Source: Alphaproteobacteria bacterium UBA6038
GTDB lineage: Bacteria > Pseudomonadota > Alphaproteobacteria > Micropepsales > Micropepsaceae
NCBI GenBank assembly: GCA_002429315.1
Contig: DIZC01000010.1
Location: 655 to 25,718 of the forward strand
Length of the DNA stretch: 25,064 nt
Reading direction: 5' to 3'
The notes below the pieces were generated by a model. That model saw nothing but the letters and a program-made list of their open reading frames with translations. It was not told the origin of the DNA and made no database searches. The stretch's first letter is position 1. Each line of letters begins with the position of its first letter. The position numbers and the translations under genes were made by a program. Shown piece by piece: positions 16,202-24,351 of the stretch.

Positions 16202-16369
16202 CCCAGCCGAGCCCCGACCGCGCGGGAAGGCATCATTTGGTCGAACTTCCTCCCAAAGCTGGGCCGTCGTTTCCCTGTCTTGATTTGTAGGGAGAAAAGG
16301 CTGACCAATGCCGGCCCTGGGGGATTCCGGTGGCACGGGAGGGCCGTGACCGCAGCTGAGTTGGAAAAC

Positions 16370-18292
16370 ATGACTGGATCCGCCGACACACCGTTGCTGG
16401 ACCGCGTCCCAGAGCCTGCCGCGCTGCGCCAACTTCCGCGATCGGAACTGCGGCAGCTGGCCGACGAACTGCGCAGCGAGATGATCAGCGCGGTCTCTGT
16501 GACCGGAGGGCATTTGGGCGCCGGGCTGGGCGTCGTAGAGCTGACGGTCGCGCTGCACTATGTCTTCGACACGCCCACCGATCGCCTGATCTGGGATGTC
16601 GGCCACCAGGCGTATCCGCACAAGATTCTGACCGGGCGGCGCAGCCGCATCCGGACCCTGCGGCAGGGCGGCGGCCTCTCCGGGTTCACCAAGCGCGCCG
16701 AGAGCGAATACGACCCGTTTGGCGCCGCCCATTCGTCCACCTCGATTTCCGCCGGGCTCGGCTTTGCCGTGGCGCGCGATCTGAAGGGCGGCAGCAACAA
16801 TGTTGTCTGCGTGATCGGCGACGGCGCGATGAGCGCCGGCATGGCCTACGAAGCCATGAACAACGCCGGCGCCCGCCACGAACGTCTGATCGTCATCCTC
16901 AATGACAACGACATGTCCATCGCGCCGCCCGTGGGCGCGATGAGCGCGTATCTGGCGCGGCTGATCTCCAGCAAGGAATATCGCGGCATCCGCAAGCTCG
17001 GGAAGCGGATCGCCAGCATCTTTCCCCGTTTCATGGAGGAACGTGCGCGGCGCGCCGAGCATTATGCGCGCGGCATGGCCGTGGGCGGCACGCTGTTCGA
17101 CGAGCTCGGGTTTTATTATGTGGGGCCCATCGACGGCCACAATCTCGAGCACCTGATCCCGGTGCTGGAGAATGTCCGCGACATGAAGAACGGCCCCGTC
17201 CTCATCCACGTCGTCACCAAGAAGGGCAAGGGCTACGCCCCGGCCGAGGCCAGCGCGGACAAGTATCATGGCGTGGTCAAGTTCAACGTGCTGACCGGCG
17301 AGCAGAGCAAGTCCGCCGCGAAGGGGCCGAGCTACACGAAAGTCTTCGCCGAGGCGCTGATCGCCGAAGCCGAGAAGGACGAGCGTATCGTCGCCATCAC
17401 CGCGGCGATGCCGTCGGGAACCGGGCTCGACCTGTTCGGCAAGCGCTTTCCGAACCGCTGCTTCGACGTCGGCATCGCCGAGCAGCATGGTGTCACGTTC
17501 GCCGCGGGGCTTGCGGCGGAAGGCATGAAGCCGTTCGCGGTCATCTATTCGACCTTCCTGCAGCGCGCCTATGACCAGGTCGTGCACGACGTGGCCATTC
17601 AGCGTCTGCCGGTACGCTTCTCCATGGACCGGGCAGGTCTGGTGGGCGCGGACGGCCCCACCCATGCCGGCTCTTACGACATCACCTATCTCGCCACCTT
17701 GCCCGGCTTCGTCGTGATGGCGGCGTCCGACGAAGTCGAGCTGACCCACATGGTGGCGACGCAGGCGCAGATCAGCGATCGTCCATCGGCGCTGCGCTAT
17801 CCGCGCGGCGAAGGGCTCGGCCTCGAGCGCCCGAAGGCCGGAACGCCGCTCGAGATCGGCAAAGGCCGGATCGTCCGCGAAGGCAGCAGCATTGCGCTGC
17901 TCAATCTCGGCGCCCGAATGCAGCAGTGCCTGTTGGCGGCGGACAAACTCTCCGCCTACGGGCTTTCGACCACGGTGGCCGATGCGCGGTTCGCCAAGCC
18001 GCTGGACCACGATCTGATCCGCCGTCTGGTTCGCGAACACGAAGTGCTGATAACGATCGAGGAAGGCGCCATCGGCGGCTTCGCCGCCCATGTTATGCAG
18101 TACCTGGCGCTGGAAGGGCTGCTCGACCGCGGACTGAAAATGCGCCCGCTGACCTTGCCGGATTATTTCGTCGACCACGATTCGCCCGAGAAGATGTACG
18201 AACTGGCCGGTCTCGACGCGAAGTCCATCGTCGCGACCGCGCTCAATGCGCTCGGCCGCGAACGGGAAGCTGCCCTCGGCAATATTGCTTGA
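16370..18292 (+). CDS. dxs: 1-deoxy-D-xylulose-5-phosphate synthase
   Basis: Dxs joins pyruvate and glyceraldehyde 3-phosphate to make deoxyxylulose phosphate, the entry to the non-mevalonate isoprenoid route, using thiamine diphosphate. The 640-residue product is full length. The cofactor motif starts at G150 (GDGAMSAGMAYEAMN). WDVGHQAYPHKILTGR, FDVGIAEQHGVTFAAG and DRAGLVGADGPTHAG are standard landmarks. I use ATG 16370 (MTGSADTP) with TTGGA upstream; the frame stays open back to 16280 but that would add 30 unlikely residues. The stop TGA overlaps the TTG start of the next gene. Confidence 0.96.
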   Translation: MTGSADTPLLDRVPEPAALRQLPRSELRQLADELRSEMISAVSVTGGHLGAGLGVVELTVALHYVFDTPTDRLIWDVGHQAYPHKILTGRRSRIRTLRQGGGLSGFTKRAESEYDPFGAAHSSTSISAGLGFAVARDLKGGSNNVVCVIGDGAMSAGMAYEAMNNAGARHERLIVILNDNDMSIAPPVGAMSAYLARLISSKEYRGIRKLGKRIASIFPRFMEERARRAEHYARGMAVGGTLFDELGFYYVGPIDGHNLEHLIPVLENVRDMKNGPVLIHVVTKKGKGYAPAEASADKYHGVVKFNVLTGEQSKSAAKGPSYTKVFAEALIAEAEKDERIVAITAAMPSGTGLDLFGKRFPNRCFDVGIAEQHGVTFAAGLAAEGMKPFAVIYSTFLQRAYDQVVHDVAIQRLPVRFSMDRAGLVGADGPTHAGSYDITYLATLPGFVVMAASDEVELTHMVATQAQISDRPSALRYPRGEGLGLERPKAGTPLEIGKGRIVREGSSIALLNLGARMQQCLLAADKLSAYGLSTTVADARFAKPLDHDLIRRLVREHEVLITIEEGAIGGFAAHVMQYLALEGLLDRGLKMRPLTLPDYFVDHDSPEKMYELAGLDAKSIVATALNALGREREAALGNIA

Positions 18293-19350
18293 ATGCCGTC
18301 TGCCGGCATTTCGGGGCGTGCGGCGGCTGCACGCTCCAGCATCTCGCGCCGGAGGCTTACCGCGACAGCAAGCGCGACCTGATCCTCGACGCACTCGCCC
18401 GCCGCGGAATTTCCCATCCGCCGCTGCGGGAAATCGTCAGCGTACCGCCGCGCTCCCGTCGCCGCGCCACGGTAAATCTGAAGAGGACGAACGGCGAAAC
18501 GCGCATCGGTTTTCACGCGCCGCGCTCGCACGATATCGTGGACATCCACGAATGCCACGTGCTTACGCCGGGTTTGTTGAGGTTGGCGCTAGGATTGCGC
18601 GAATTGCTGGACGCCGTCTTGCCGGAGGGCGAAGACGCCGAGCTTCACATGGTCGACGCCGACAACGGCTTCGATGTTGCGCTTTCCTGGAAGCGTCCCC
18701 TCTCGCCCGATCTCGTGACAAGGATCGCCGCCGCGGCCCCGAGACAGGGCCTCGTACGCGTCACTGCCGGAGGTGAATTGCTCTACCAAAGCGCCGCGCC
18801 GGAAGTCAGCTTCGGCAGAGCACGCGTGAAGCTCCCGCCCAATGCCTTCCTGCAACCCACCCGCGAAGGCGAGGCCATCCTGCAGGCCCGCGTGACCGAA
18901 GCGGTGGGCAAGGCCCGAAAGATCGCCGACCTGTTCTCCGGCTGCGGGACCTTCGCGCTGCCGCTCGCAGAACGGGCGCAAGTCCATACCGTCGATGCCG
19001 ACGGCCCGATGCTGACGGCGCTTGCGGCGGCGGCCCGCGCCGCGCCGGGCCTGAAGCCTGTCGCCACGGAAAAGCGTGACCTGTTCAAGCGCCCGCTCAC
19101 TGCCGCCGAACTCAATCGCTTCGACGCCGCGGTGCTGGACCCGCCGCGGACGGGCGCGCTTGCCCAGGTGACCAACCTTTCAGCCTCCCGTCTTGAGCGC
19201 ATTGCGTATGTTTCGTGCGATGCGGCAAGCTTCGCCCGGGATGCGCGGGTTCTGATCGATGGCGGGTTCCGGATGGTTTGGCTCGTGGGTGTCGACCAGT
19301 TTCTCTGGTCGGCCCACATCGAGCTTGCCGCCGCCTTCGTCCGAGACTGA
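18289..19350 (+). CDS. RNA (uracil-5-)-methyltransferase of TrmA/RlmC/RlmD type, lacking the TRAM domain
   Basis: A SAM-dependent enzyme that would methylate C5 of uridine in rRNA or tRNA. Iron-sulfur ligands are C5, C11 and C14 (CRHFGACGGC) with C89 (HECHVL) as the likely fourth; the C14-C89 gap resembles E. coli RlmD. The SAM site is DLFSGCGTFALPLA from D214. The catalytic region is DPPRTGA with nucleophile C310 in YVSCDAASFARD. The usual N-terminal TRAM domain of some 60-80 residues is absent: the frame enters dxs coding sequence just before the first cysteine. TTG 18289 overlapping the dxs stop is the only plausible start near the motif. In related genomes, as I remember, tlyA stands between dxs and this gene; it is missing here. 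Activity may be reduced or the target site changed. Confidence 0.85.
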   Translation: MNAVCRHFGACGGCTLQHLAPEAYRDSKRDLILDALARRGISHPPLREIVSVPPRSRRRATVNLKRTNGETRIGFHAPRSHDIVDIHECHVLTPGLLRLALGLRELLDAVLPEGEDAELHMVDADNGFDVALSWKRPLSPDLVTRIAAAAPRQGLVRVTAGGELLYQSAAPEVSFGRARVKLPPNAFLQPTREGEAILQARVTEAVGKARKIADLFSGCGTFALPLAERAQVHTVDADGPMLTALAAAARAAPGLKPVATEKRDLFKRPLTAAELNRFDAAVLDPPRTGALAQVTNLSASRLERIAYVSCDAASFARDARVLIDGGFRMVWLVGVDQFLWSAHIELAAAFVRD

Positions 19351-20119
19351 ATGGCAGCGCTACGGCCGCTGGCTGTGGTCCATCCTGCTGATCCTTGTGG
19401 TCGTCCTGGTTGCGATCGCGCTGTTCACCTCACGGCTGTCCGCCGGCAGCTACTCAAACTGGGCCGTCGTCGTGGTGGCCGGCGACTGGCACGCCCATGA
19501 CGGCTCGCCCAGTGAGATTTTCGACAATGCCCGTCGCGACGTTTCGGCGGCGCTGGCAAATGTCGGCTTCGATCCCTCCAACATCGCGCAGTTTTCGGTG
19601 CGGCCCGATCGCTATCCGCAAACTCACCCGCTGAACGCCGATGCCGGCACCATCGCCGACACGTTGTGGGATTTGTCCAATCGCAGCGCCGGCGGATGCC
19701 TGCTTTATTTCAGCTCGCACGGCGCGCCATCGGGGCTCGTGTTGGGCGAAAGCATTCTCACGCCGGCCAAGCTCGAGGGCATGGTTTCCAATGCCTGCGG
19801 CGAGCGCCCCACCATCGTGGTGATCTCCGCCTGCTATTCGGGCGTGTTCGTCCGTCCGCTGGCCGCGGCCAATCGCATGATCGTGACCGCGGCGCGCCCC
19901 GACCGCACGTCGTTCGGTTGTGGTGGGACCAGCAAATATCCGTACTTCGACGATTGTTTCCTCGCCAGCATCGGCGAGGCCAACGATTTTCGCGGCCTGG
20001 CGTTTCGCACCAGGCAGTGCGTCGCCACGATGGAGCGGCAGACCCGCATGACGCCGCCCTCCGACCCGCAAATCTTCATCGGCAGCGCCATTGCTTCGCG
20101 GCTGCCGGCGTGGCGGTGA
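19325..20119 (+). CDS. Membrane-anchored C13 family (caspase-like, clan CD) peptidase
   Basis: About 264 residues: a short charged N-terminus, one membrane helix (SILLILVVVLVAIALFTS), then a soluble domain outside the inner membrane. The domain has the clan CD dyad: H132 in YFSSHGAPSG and C170 in VISACYSGVF, each after a hydrophobic strand. The strand WAVVVVAGDW and the preceding order fit the peptidase C13 (legumain-like) group. The substrate is unknown. The start is uncertain: TTG 19325 overlaps the methyltransferase end by 26 bases, GTG 19289 and ATG 19259 are in the same frame, and none has a clear ribosome site. The next gene starts six bases after the stop. Confidence 0.85.
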   Translation: MPPPSSETEWQRYGRWLWSILLILVVVLVAIALFTSRLSAGSYSNWAVVVVAGDWHAHDGSPSEIFDNARRDVSAALANVGFDPSNIAQFSVRPDRYPQTHPLNADAGTIADTLWDLSNRSAGGCLLYFSSHGAPSGLVLGESILTPAKLEGMVSNACGERPTIVVISACYSGVFVRPLAAANRMIVTAARPDRTSFGCGGTSKYPYFDDCFLASIGEANDFRGLAFRTRQCVATMERQTRMTPPSDPQIFIGSAIASRLPAWR

Positions 20120-20125
20120 GGCGGC

Positions 20126-21187
20126 ATGGCGAGCACCGCAACACGCGCTCTCGCTTATGCCGCGGCACAGGTAGCGCGGGTGGCGTTTTATGGAGCGCAC
20201 TATCTGGCGGCGCGGGCGATCGCGCGCGACACGTTTTCCGGCGTCGAAAAACCTGCGCACCCGCTGCCGTCGATGGCGACCATATTGTCCGCCATGCGCG
20301 ATCTGTTCGTGGAGGATTGGAAGAACGTGGAGGCGGGACTCTATCCCCTGCCGGTCAACCTTGCTGCGGAGCTGCGCCGCGCCCGCGCCAGCGCACGCTT
20401 CATCGCCGACGTGCCGAAGGTGATCTCCCGCCAAAGGCGGCGCGGACACGACGAAGTGCGCGCGCGTGCCAACGGTCTGCCGCTCTATTACCGGCAGAAT
20501 TTCCATTTCCAGACCGACGGATATCTGACCGAGGAGTCCGCCCGGCTCTACGATTTTCAGGTCGAGGCGCTGTTTGCCGGCACGGCGGACGCCATGCGAC
20601 GCCGCGCCTATGTCCCCATTGCGCGCCTTCTCGATCGCACGAAAACAAAGAAGCCGGTGCTGCTCGACATTGGCGCCGGCACCGGACAATTCCTCGCCTT
20701 TGTCAAGTCGGCGCGGCCGAAGCTGAAGACCATCGCGCTCGATTTGTCGGAACCGTATCTGGCGCGCGTCCGCCGCGCTCTGTCAGCGTACAAGGATGTC
20801 GAATTCATCGCCGCGCCGGCCGAGGCCATGCCGCTGCCGGACGCGAGCATCGACGCCGCGGCCAGCATTTTTGTCTTTCACGAGCTGCCGCCGAAGGTGC
20901 GCGCCGCCGTCGCGAAGCAGATCGCCCGCGTGCTCAAGCCCGGCGGCATTTTCGTGCTCGCCGAAACGATTCAGTACGGCGACGCGCCGGCGTTCGAAGG
21001 GCTGATCGACGTTTTCCCGTCGCTGATGCACGAGCCGTACTATTCGTCCTACGCCAAAACCGATCTGGACAAACTGTTCGCCGGCGCCGGACTCAGGCGT
21101 ACCGCCACCGACATTGCCTATCTGACGAAAATCGCTTTGTTCGAGAAGCCAATGGGCTGCAAGCCACGCGTTCGGAAACGCAGGTAA
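20126..21187 (+). CDS. Class I SAM-dependent methyltransferase
   Basis: A 353-residue protein. Residues 1-170 are an alpha-helical region of no recognised family (NFHFQTDGYLTEESARLYDFQ is a striking block). Residues 175-300 form a Rossmann methyltransferase: motif I VLLDIGAGTGQFLAF with D181, acidic residue in IALDLSEPYL, then FVFHELPPKVRAAV and LKPGGIFVLAE. The last resembles small-molecule and quinone methyltransferases rather than RNA enzymes. GAGG lies four bases before ATG 20126. The substrate is not known. It is tightly packed behind the C13 peptidase, so the two are probably cotranscribed. Confidence 0.88.
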   Translation: MASTATRALAYAAAQVARVAFYGAHYLAARAIARDTFSGVEKPAHPLPSMATILSAMRDLFVEDWKNVEAGLYPLPVNLAAELRRARASARFIADVPKVISRQRRRGHDEVRARANGLPLYYRQNFHFQTDGYLTEESARLYDFQVEALFAGTADAMRRRAYVPIARLLDRTKTKKPVLLDIGAGTGQFLAFVKSARPKLKTIALDLSEPYLARVRRALSAYKDVEFIAAPAEAMPLPDASIDAAASIFVFHELPPKVRAAVAKQIARVLKPGGIFVLAETIQYGDAPAFEGLIDVFPSLMHEPYYSSYAKTDLDKLFAGAGLRRTATDIAYLTKIALFEKPMGCKPRVRKRR

Positions 21188-21190
21188 CGA

Positions 21191-21955
21191 ATGGCTGCTC
21201 GTAAGCGAGACATCAGACTGCCTGCACCATATCTGAAACGTGTGTGGCTCGACAGCGCGCGTGTTCCGGACGCGAGCGCTTATCCGTTCTGTTTGCCGTT
21301 ACTAAAGGGCGGATTCGAGCTGGAATTCGAAAAGTCGATCACGATCATTGTGGGTGAGAACGGCACCGGGAAGTCGACGCTATTGGAAGGGATTGCCAGA
21401 CTGGCGGGCTATGACGATGCGGGCGGAGGCAAGGGTTACCGGCCGGTGGATCATTCACAGGCAGTCGAGATAACCGGTGGAGAGCTCGCCAAGGCTCTTC
21501 GCGCAAGTTGGTTTCCCAAACTGTCGATGGGCTGGTTCTTCAAAGCGGAGAGCTTCTTTTCTGTGGCGCGATATCTGGACCAGGCGGCACTCGATGTGAA
21601 CAAGCCGCCGCCAGACTTTCTCTCCCACTCACATGGAGAAGGTTTTCTTCGCTTCTTTGAGGAGAGGTGCCGCAGGCAGGGGATCTTTATCTTCGACGAA
21701 CCGGAATCCGCGCTATCTCCATCTCGTCAGATGCAGTTCCTCAAGGTTCTGGCGATGATGGACAAGTCAGGAATTGTTCAGGTGATCATGGCGACGCACT
21801 CGCCGATCCTGATGGCTTACCCGAACGCGCAACTGCTGCGGCTTGACAAATACGGCCTCGAACCGGTTCGCCTCGAAGACACGGACCACTTCAGGCTTTG
21901 GCGCGAGTTTTGCCTCTCGCCCTCTGCTTTCGTCCAATCCGCGATCGAAGAATAG
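21191..21955 (+). CDS. Small AAA/ABC-type ATPase
   Basis: A 254-residue single-domain ATPase. Walker A is GENGTGKST (55-63), Walker B is IFIFDEPESALSP with D169 and E170, and the switch His is H203 in MATHSPIL. A LSHSHGEGFLRFFEERC segment occupies the place of the ABC signature and departs from LSGGQ. The layout suggests a stand-alone RecF/SMC-like or OLD-like ATPase without the TOPRIM part. It starts four bases after the methyltransferase stop. GC content looks lower than in dxs and sppA, hinting at separate origin. Its last 65 bases are antisense to the small gene ending at 21891. Function unknown; similar genes are sometimes parts of defence systems, but no partner is visible here. Confidence 0.85.
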   Translation: MAARKRDIRLPAPYLKRVWLDSARVPDASAYPFCLPLLKGGFELEFEKSITIIVGENGTGKSTLLEGIARLAGYDDAGGGKGYRPVDHSQAVEITGGELAKALRASWFPKLSMGWFFKAESFFSVARYLDQAALDVNKPPPDFLSHSHGEGFLRFFEERCRRQGIFIFDEPESALSPSRQMQFLKVLAMMDKSGIVQVIMATHSPILMAYPNAQLLRLDKYGLEPVRLEDTDHFRLWREFCLSPSAFVQSAIEE

Positions 21956-22100
21956 GCGTACGCCAGACCGGTTCCAGGGTGAGCCGGTCGCCTTCTTTGC
22001 GAAGCAGAACGGTGTCGCATTCGAATTCGAATTCGGCCGGTATTTCCACCACCTGATCGCCTTCGAGCCATAGCAGCTTTACCTGACGCTCTTGGGACAT
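21891..22100 (-). CDS. VapB/AbrB-like antitoxin, no toxin partner visible
   Basis: A 69-residue protein whose first 47 residues resemble VapB-type swapped-hairpin DNA-binding antitoxins: KLLWLEGDQVVEIPAEFEFE, then DTVLLRKEGDRLTLEPV. The tail is basic (RSRIGRKQRARGKTRAKA). A GAGGGG lies about nine bases before ATG 22100. A VapC PIN-domain toxin would be expected just downstream, but that position is occupied by the convergent ATPase gene, whose 3' end it overlaps. Upstream is the SPFH gene. So it is either a solitary antitoxin/regulator or a remnant of a lost module. Confidence 0.6.
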   Translation of the reverse strand: MSQERQVKLLWLEGDQVVEIPAEFEFECDTVLLRKEGDRLTLEPVWRTPILRSRIGRKQRARGKTRAKA

Positions 22101-22180
22101 TTGGCTTTTCCCCTCTCTGCGGGGCGACGGACGGCGTAGTCGACAAGCACGCCCCCGGCAAGAATCCGGTTGTGGCCGCC

Positions 22181-23095
22181 TTACTTCTGAGCGGTCGTTT
22201 CGTTGCCCTGGATGATGGCTGAGCGGATCTGCTCGATCACGTCGTTCATGCCGGACGGCGAGTGCGGCACCAGGATGACCTTGCTGCCGGAGGAAATGCC
22301 GATGTCCTTCATGGTGTCGAAATACTGAGTGAGCAGCACGAGATTCAGCACTTCGCGCTCGTTCACCGTCCCGATCTTGTCCGTGAAGGCGGCGATGGAT
22401 TCGCGCAAACCGTCGATGATGGCGCGGCGCTGCTTGGCGATGCCTTCGCCCTGCAAATGCTTGGATTCCGCTTCGGCCTCGGCGTTCTTCACCACGAGAA
22501 TCTTGTTCGCTTCGCCCTTGGCGGCGGCGGCGACCTGAAGCCGCTGCTGGGTCTGGATCTCGTTCATCGCGGCCTTGACGTTGTCGGCGGGATTCACGTC
22601 GGTGACCAGCGCGTTGGGGATTTCGAAGCCGTATTGCTTCATCGAGACGTCCAGTTCGCTCTTCACCGCGGCGCCCACGTCGTCCTTCTTCTCGAACACT
22701 TCGTCGAGGTTCATCTTGGGAACCTTGGCGCGCACGACATCCAGCACGTAGGATTTGATCTGCTCCACGTGGTCCTGAAGCTTGTAGTAGGAGTCCGCCT
22801 CGCTGCCTTCCACCACCCGGTACTGAACCGCCACGAACAGTTTCACGAAGACGTTGTCGAGCGTCTTGGTCTCGACCTCCACGAGCAGCTGCTGAACCCG
22901 CAACGACACGCGCTGCACGATGCGTTCGATGTACGGCAGCTTGAAATTCAATCCCGGCCGCGCGGTGCGGACGTATTTGCCGAAGCGCTCGATGATCGCC
23001 CGGCTCTGCTGCTGCACGGTGAAGAAGCTTCCGAAGATCAGCCCGAGGATGAAAAGCGCCGCAACGACAAGCACGACGAGAACGAAGACTTCCAT
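22181..23095 (-). CDS. SPFH/stomatin-prohibitin family membrane protein
   Basis: A 304-residue protein with an N-terminal membrane helix (residues 2-26), then an SPFH domain (QQQSRAIIERFGKYVRTARPG; ETKTLDNVFVKL; VGAAVKSELDVSMKQYGFEI) and a charged helical tail (NEIQTQQRLQVAAAAKGEAN; AEAEAESKHLQGEG) that would oligomerise. It resembles QmcA/stomatin-like proteins that organise membrane microdomains or escort proteases. No NfeD partner gene is next to it, which is usual for stomatin pairs. The ribosome site AGGAGGG seven bases upstream contains the aroC stop codon, so it is translationally coupled to aroC. Confidence 0.92.
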   Translation of the reverse strand: MEVFVLVVLVVAALFILGLIFGSFFTVQQQSRAIIERFGKYVRTARPGLNFKLPYIERIVQRVSLRVQQLLVEVETKTLDNVFVKLFVAVQYRVVEGSEADSYYKLQDHVEQIKSYVLDVVRAKVPKMNLDEVFEKKDDVGAAVKSELDVSMKQYGFEIPNALVTDVNPADNVKAAMNEIQTQQRLQVAAAAKGEANKILVVKNAEAEAESKHLQGEGIAKQRRAIIDGLRESIAAFTDKIGTVNEREVLNLVLLTQYFDTMKDIGISSGSKVILVPHSPSGMNDVIEQIRSAIIQGNETTAQK

Positions 23096-23102
23096 GGAAT
23101 GT

Positions 23103-23109
23103 CCCTCCT
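23103..23109 (-). promoter_or_regulatory. Strong ribosome binding site overlapping the aroC stop
   Basis: AGGAGGG seven bases before ATG 23095; its first two bases are the last two of the aroC TAG. Ribosomes finishing aroC would pass straight onto the SPFH start. Confidence 0.75.
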
Positions 23110-24217
23110 AAGATATGCGGCCGGTCTGCCCCCGGTGGCGCAGCGCGTGGTCGGCCAGCACGCAGGCCATCATCGCCTCGCCGACAGGCACGGCGCGAAT
23201 GCCGACGCAGGGGTCGTGGCGGCCTTTGGTGACGATCTCGGTTTCGCTGCCGTGCACGTCGATGGTCTTGCGCGGGGAGAGAATGGAGGAGGTCGGCTTT
23301 ACCGCGAAGCGCACGACGATGGGCTGGCCGCTGGAGATGCCGCCGAGGATTCCGCCGGCGCGGTTGGATAGAAATCGTGGCTGGCCGTCGTTTCCGCTGC
23401 GCATCTCATCGGCGTTCTCTTCGCCGGAGAGCATCGCTGCGGCAAAGCCATCACCGATTTCCACGCCTTTCACCGCATTGATACTCATCATCGCTGAGGT
23501 GAGGTCGGCATCCAGCTTGCCGTAGACGGGCGCGCCGAGCCCGGCGGGAATCCCCTCTGCCACCACTTCGATCACCGCGCCGCACGACGAACCGCGCTTG
23601 CGCACCGCTTCCAGATATTCCGTCCACGGAGCGACGGCCGTAGCATCGGGACAGAAGAAGGCATTGCGGCCGACTTGCTCCCAATCCCATCTGGCGCGCT
23701 CGACGGTCTCGGTGCCCATCTGAATCAGCGCGCCGCGGATCGTCACGCCGCCGTACATCTGCGCCAGCACCTTGCGCGCGATTGCGCCGGCCGCCACACG
23801 CGTTGCGGTTTCGCGCGCGCTCTGACGCCCGCCGCCGCGATAGTCGCGCACGCCGTATTTCGCCCAGTACGTGTAATCGGCGTGGCCAGGCCGAAACTTA
23901 TCGCGAATCTCAGAATAGTCGCGTGGCTTCGCATCCACATTCTCGATCAGTAGCGCGATGGGTGTGCCGGTGGTCACCTGGGCCGGCATGCGCTCGTCGT
24001 GGAACACGCCGGAGAGAATCCGCACCGTGTCCGGCTCCTTGCGCTGGCTGACATATTTGCTTTGTCCCGGTCGCCTGCGGTCCAGCTCCGCCTGGATATC
24101 GGCTTCGGTCAATGGAATGCCGGGCGGGCAGCCGTCCACGACGCAGCCCAGCGCCGGCCCGTGGCTTTCCCCGAAGGTTGTCACCCGAAACAGATGGCCG
24201 AAGGTGTTAAAGGACAT
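23108..24217 (-). CDS. aroC: Chorismate synthase
   Basis: AroC converts 5-enolpyruvylshikimate 3-phosphate to chorismate with reduced FMN, the last shared step to aromatic amino acids. The 369-residue product shows all the landmarks: FGHLFRVTTFGESHGPALG at the N-terminus, GGGRQSARETATR (the family signature), and GNDGQPRFLSNRAGGILGG. I start at ATG 24217 (MSFNTFGHL), where the family begins; the frame is open to 24256 but adds 13 unlike residues. The ribosome site is weak. It stands downstream of fabI and a histidine phosphatase, a common alphaproteobacterial order in my recollection. Confidence 0.96.
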   Translation of the reverse strand: MSFNTFGHLFRVTTFGESHGPALGCVVDGCPPGIPLTEADIQAELDRRRPGQSKYVSQRKEPDTVRILSGVFHDERMPAQVTTGTPIALLIENVDAKPRDYSEIRDKFRPGHADYTYWAKYGVRDYRGGGRQSARETATRVAAGAIARKVLAQMYGGVTIRGALIQMGTETVERARWDWEQVGRNAFFCPDATAVAPWTEYLEAVRKRGSSCGAVIEVVAEGIPAGLGAPVYGKLDADLTSAMMSINAVKGVEIGDGFAAAMLSGEENADEMRSGNDGQPRFLSNRAGGILGGISSGQPIVVRFAVKPTSSILSPRKTIDVHGSETEIVTKGRHDPCVGIRAVPVGEAMMACVLADHALRHRGQTGRIS

Positions 24218-24320
24218 GCCGGTCGCCGAAGTGAACGTCCGTACGCCTCGCGACAATCGCAGGAGTCCGGTTTGGAGGTTTTAGCTTTTCGCGTGCGCCG
24301 GCGTAAGGCCAGGAGAGTGA

Positions 24321-24333
24321 CTGCGAATCGCAG
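24321..24333. repeat. Short perfect palindrome between the phosphatase gene and aroC
   Basis: CTGCGA and TCGCAG around a single A, 19 bases after the phosphatase stop. It could be an operator or part of an mRNA hairpin, but there is no T-run and nothing else supports a role. The rest of the 134-base gap shows nothing clear. Confidence 0.25.
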
Positions 24334-24351
24334 AGGAAATCCGCCTCCGCA

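Noticed and set aside
16202..16369. Possible riboswitch or small gene between xseB and dxs
   Set aside because: Only 168 bases, no thiamine-pyrophosphate riboswitch-like conserved blocks and no frame with a credible start and ribosome site.
15731..18394. A very long open frame (about 887 codons) on the minus strand across the HDAC end, xseB and dxs
   Set aside because: It is antisense to three well-supported genes, its residues are low-complexity His/Arg/Gly-rich as expected from GC-rich opposite strands, and no motif is recognisable.
19666..21204. A 512-codon plus-strand frame overlapping the C13 peptidase and the methyltransferase
   Set aside because: Arg- and Ala-rich product in an offset frame of two genes with intact motifs.
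22262..23371. A 369-codon plus-strand frame opposite the SPFH gene
   Set aside because: His/Leu-rich antisense of a conserved SPFH domain with a strong ribosome site on the minus strand.
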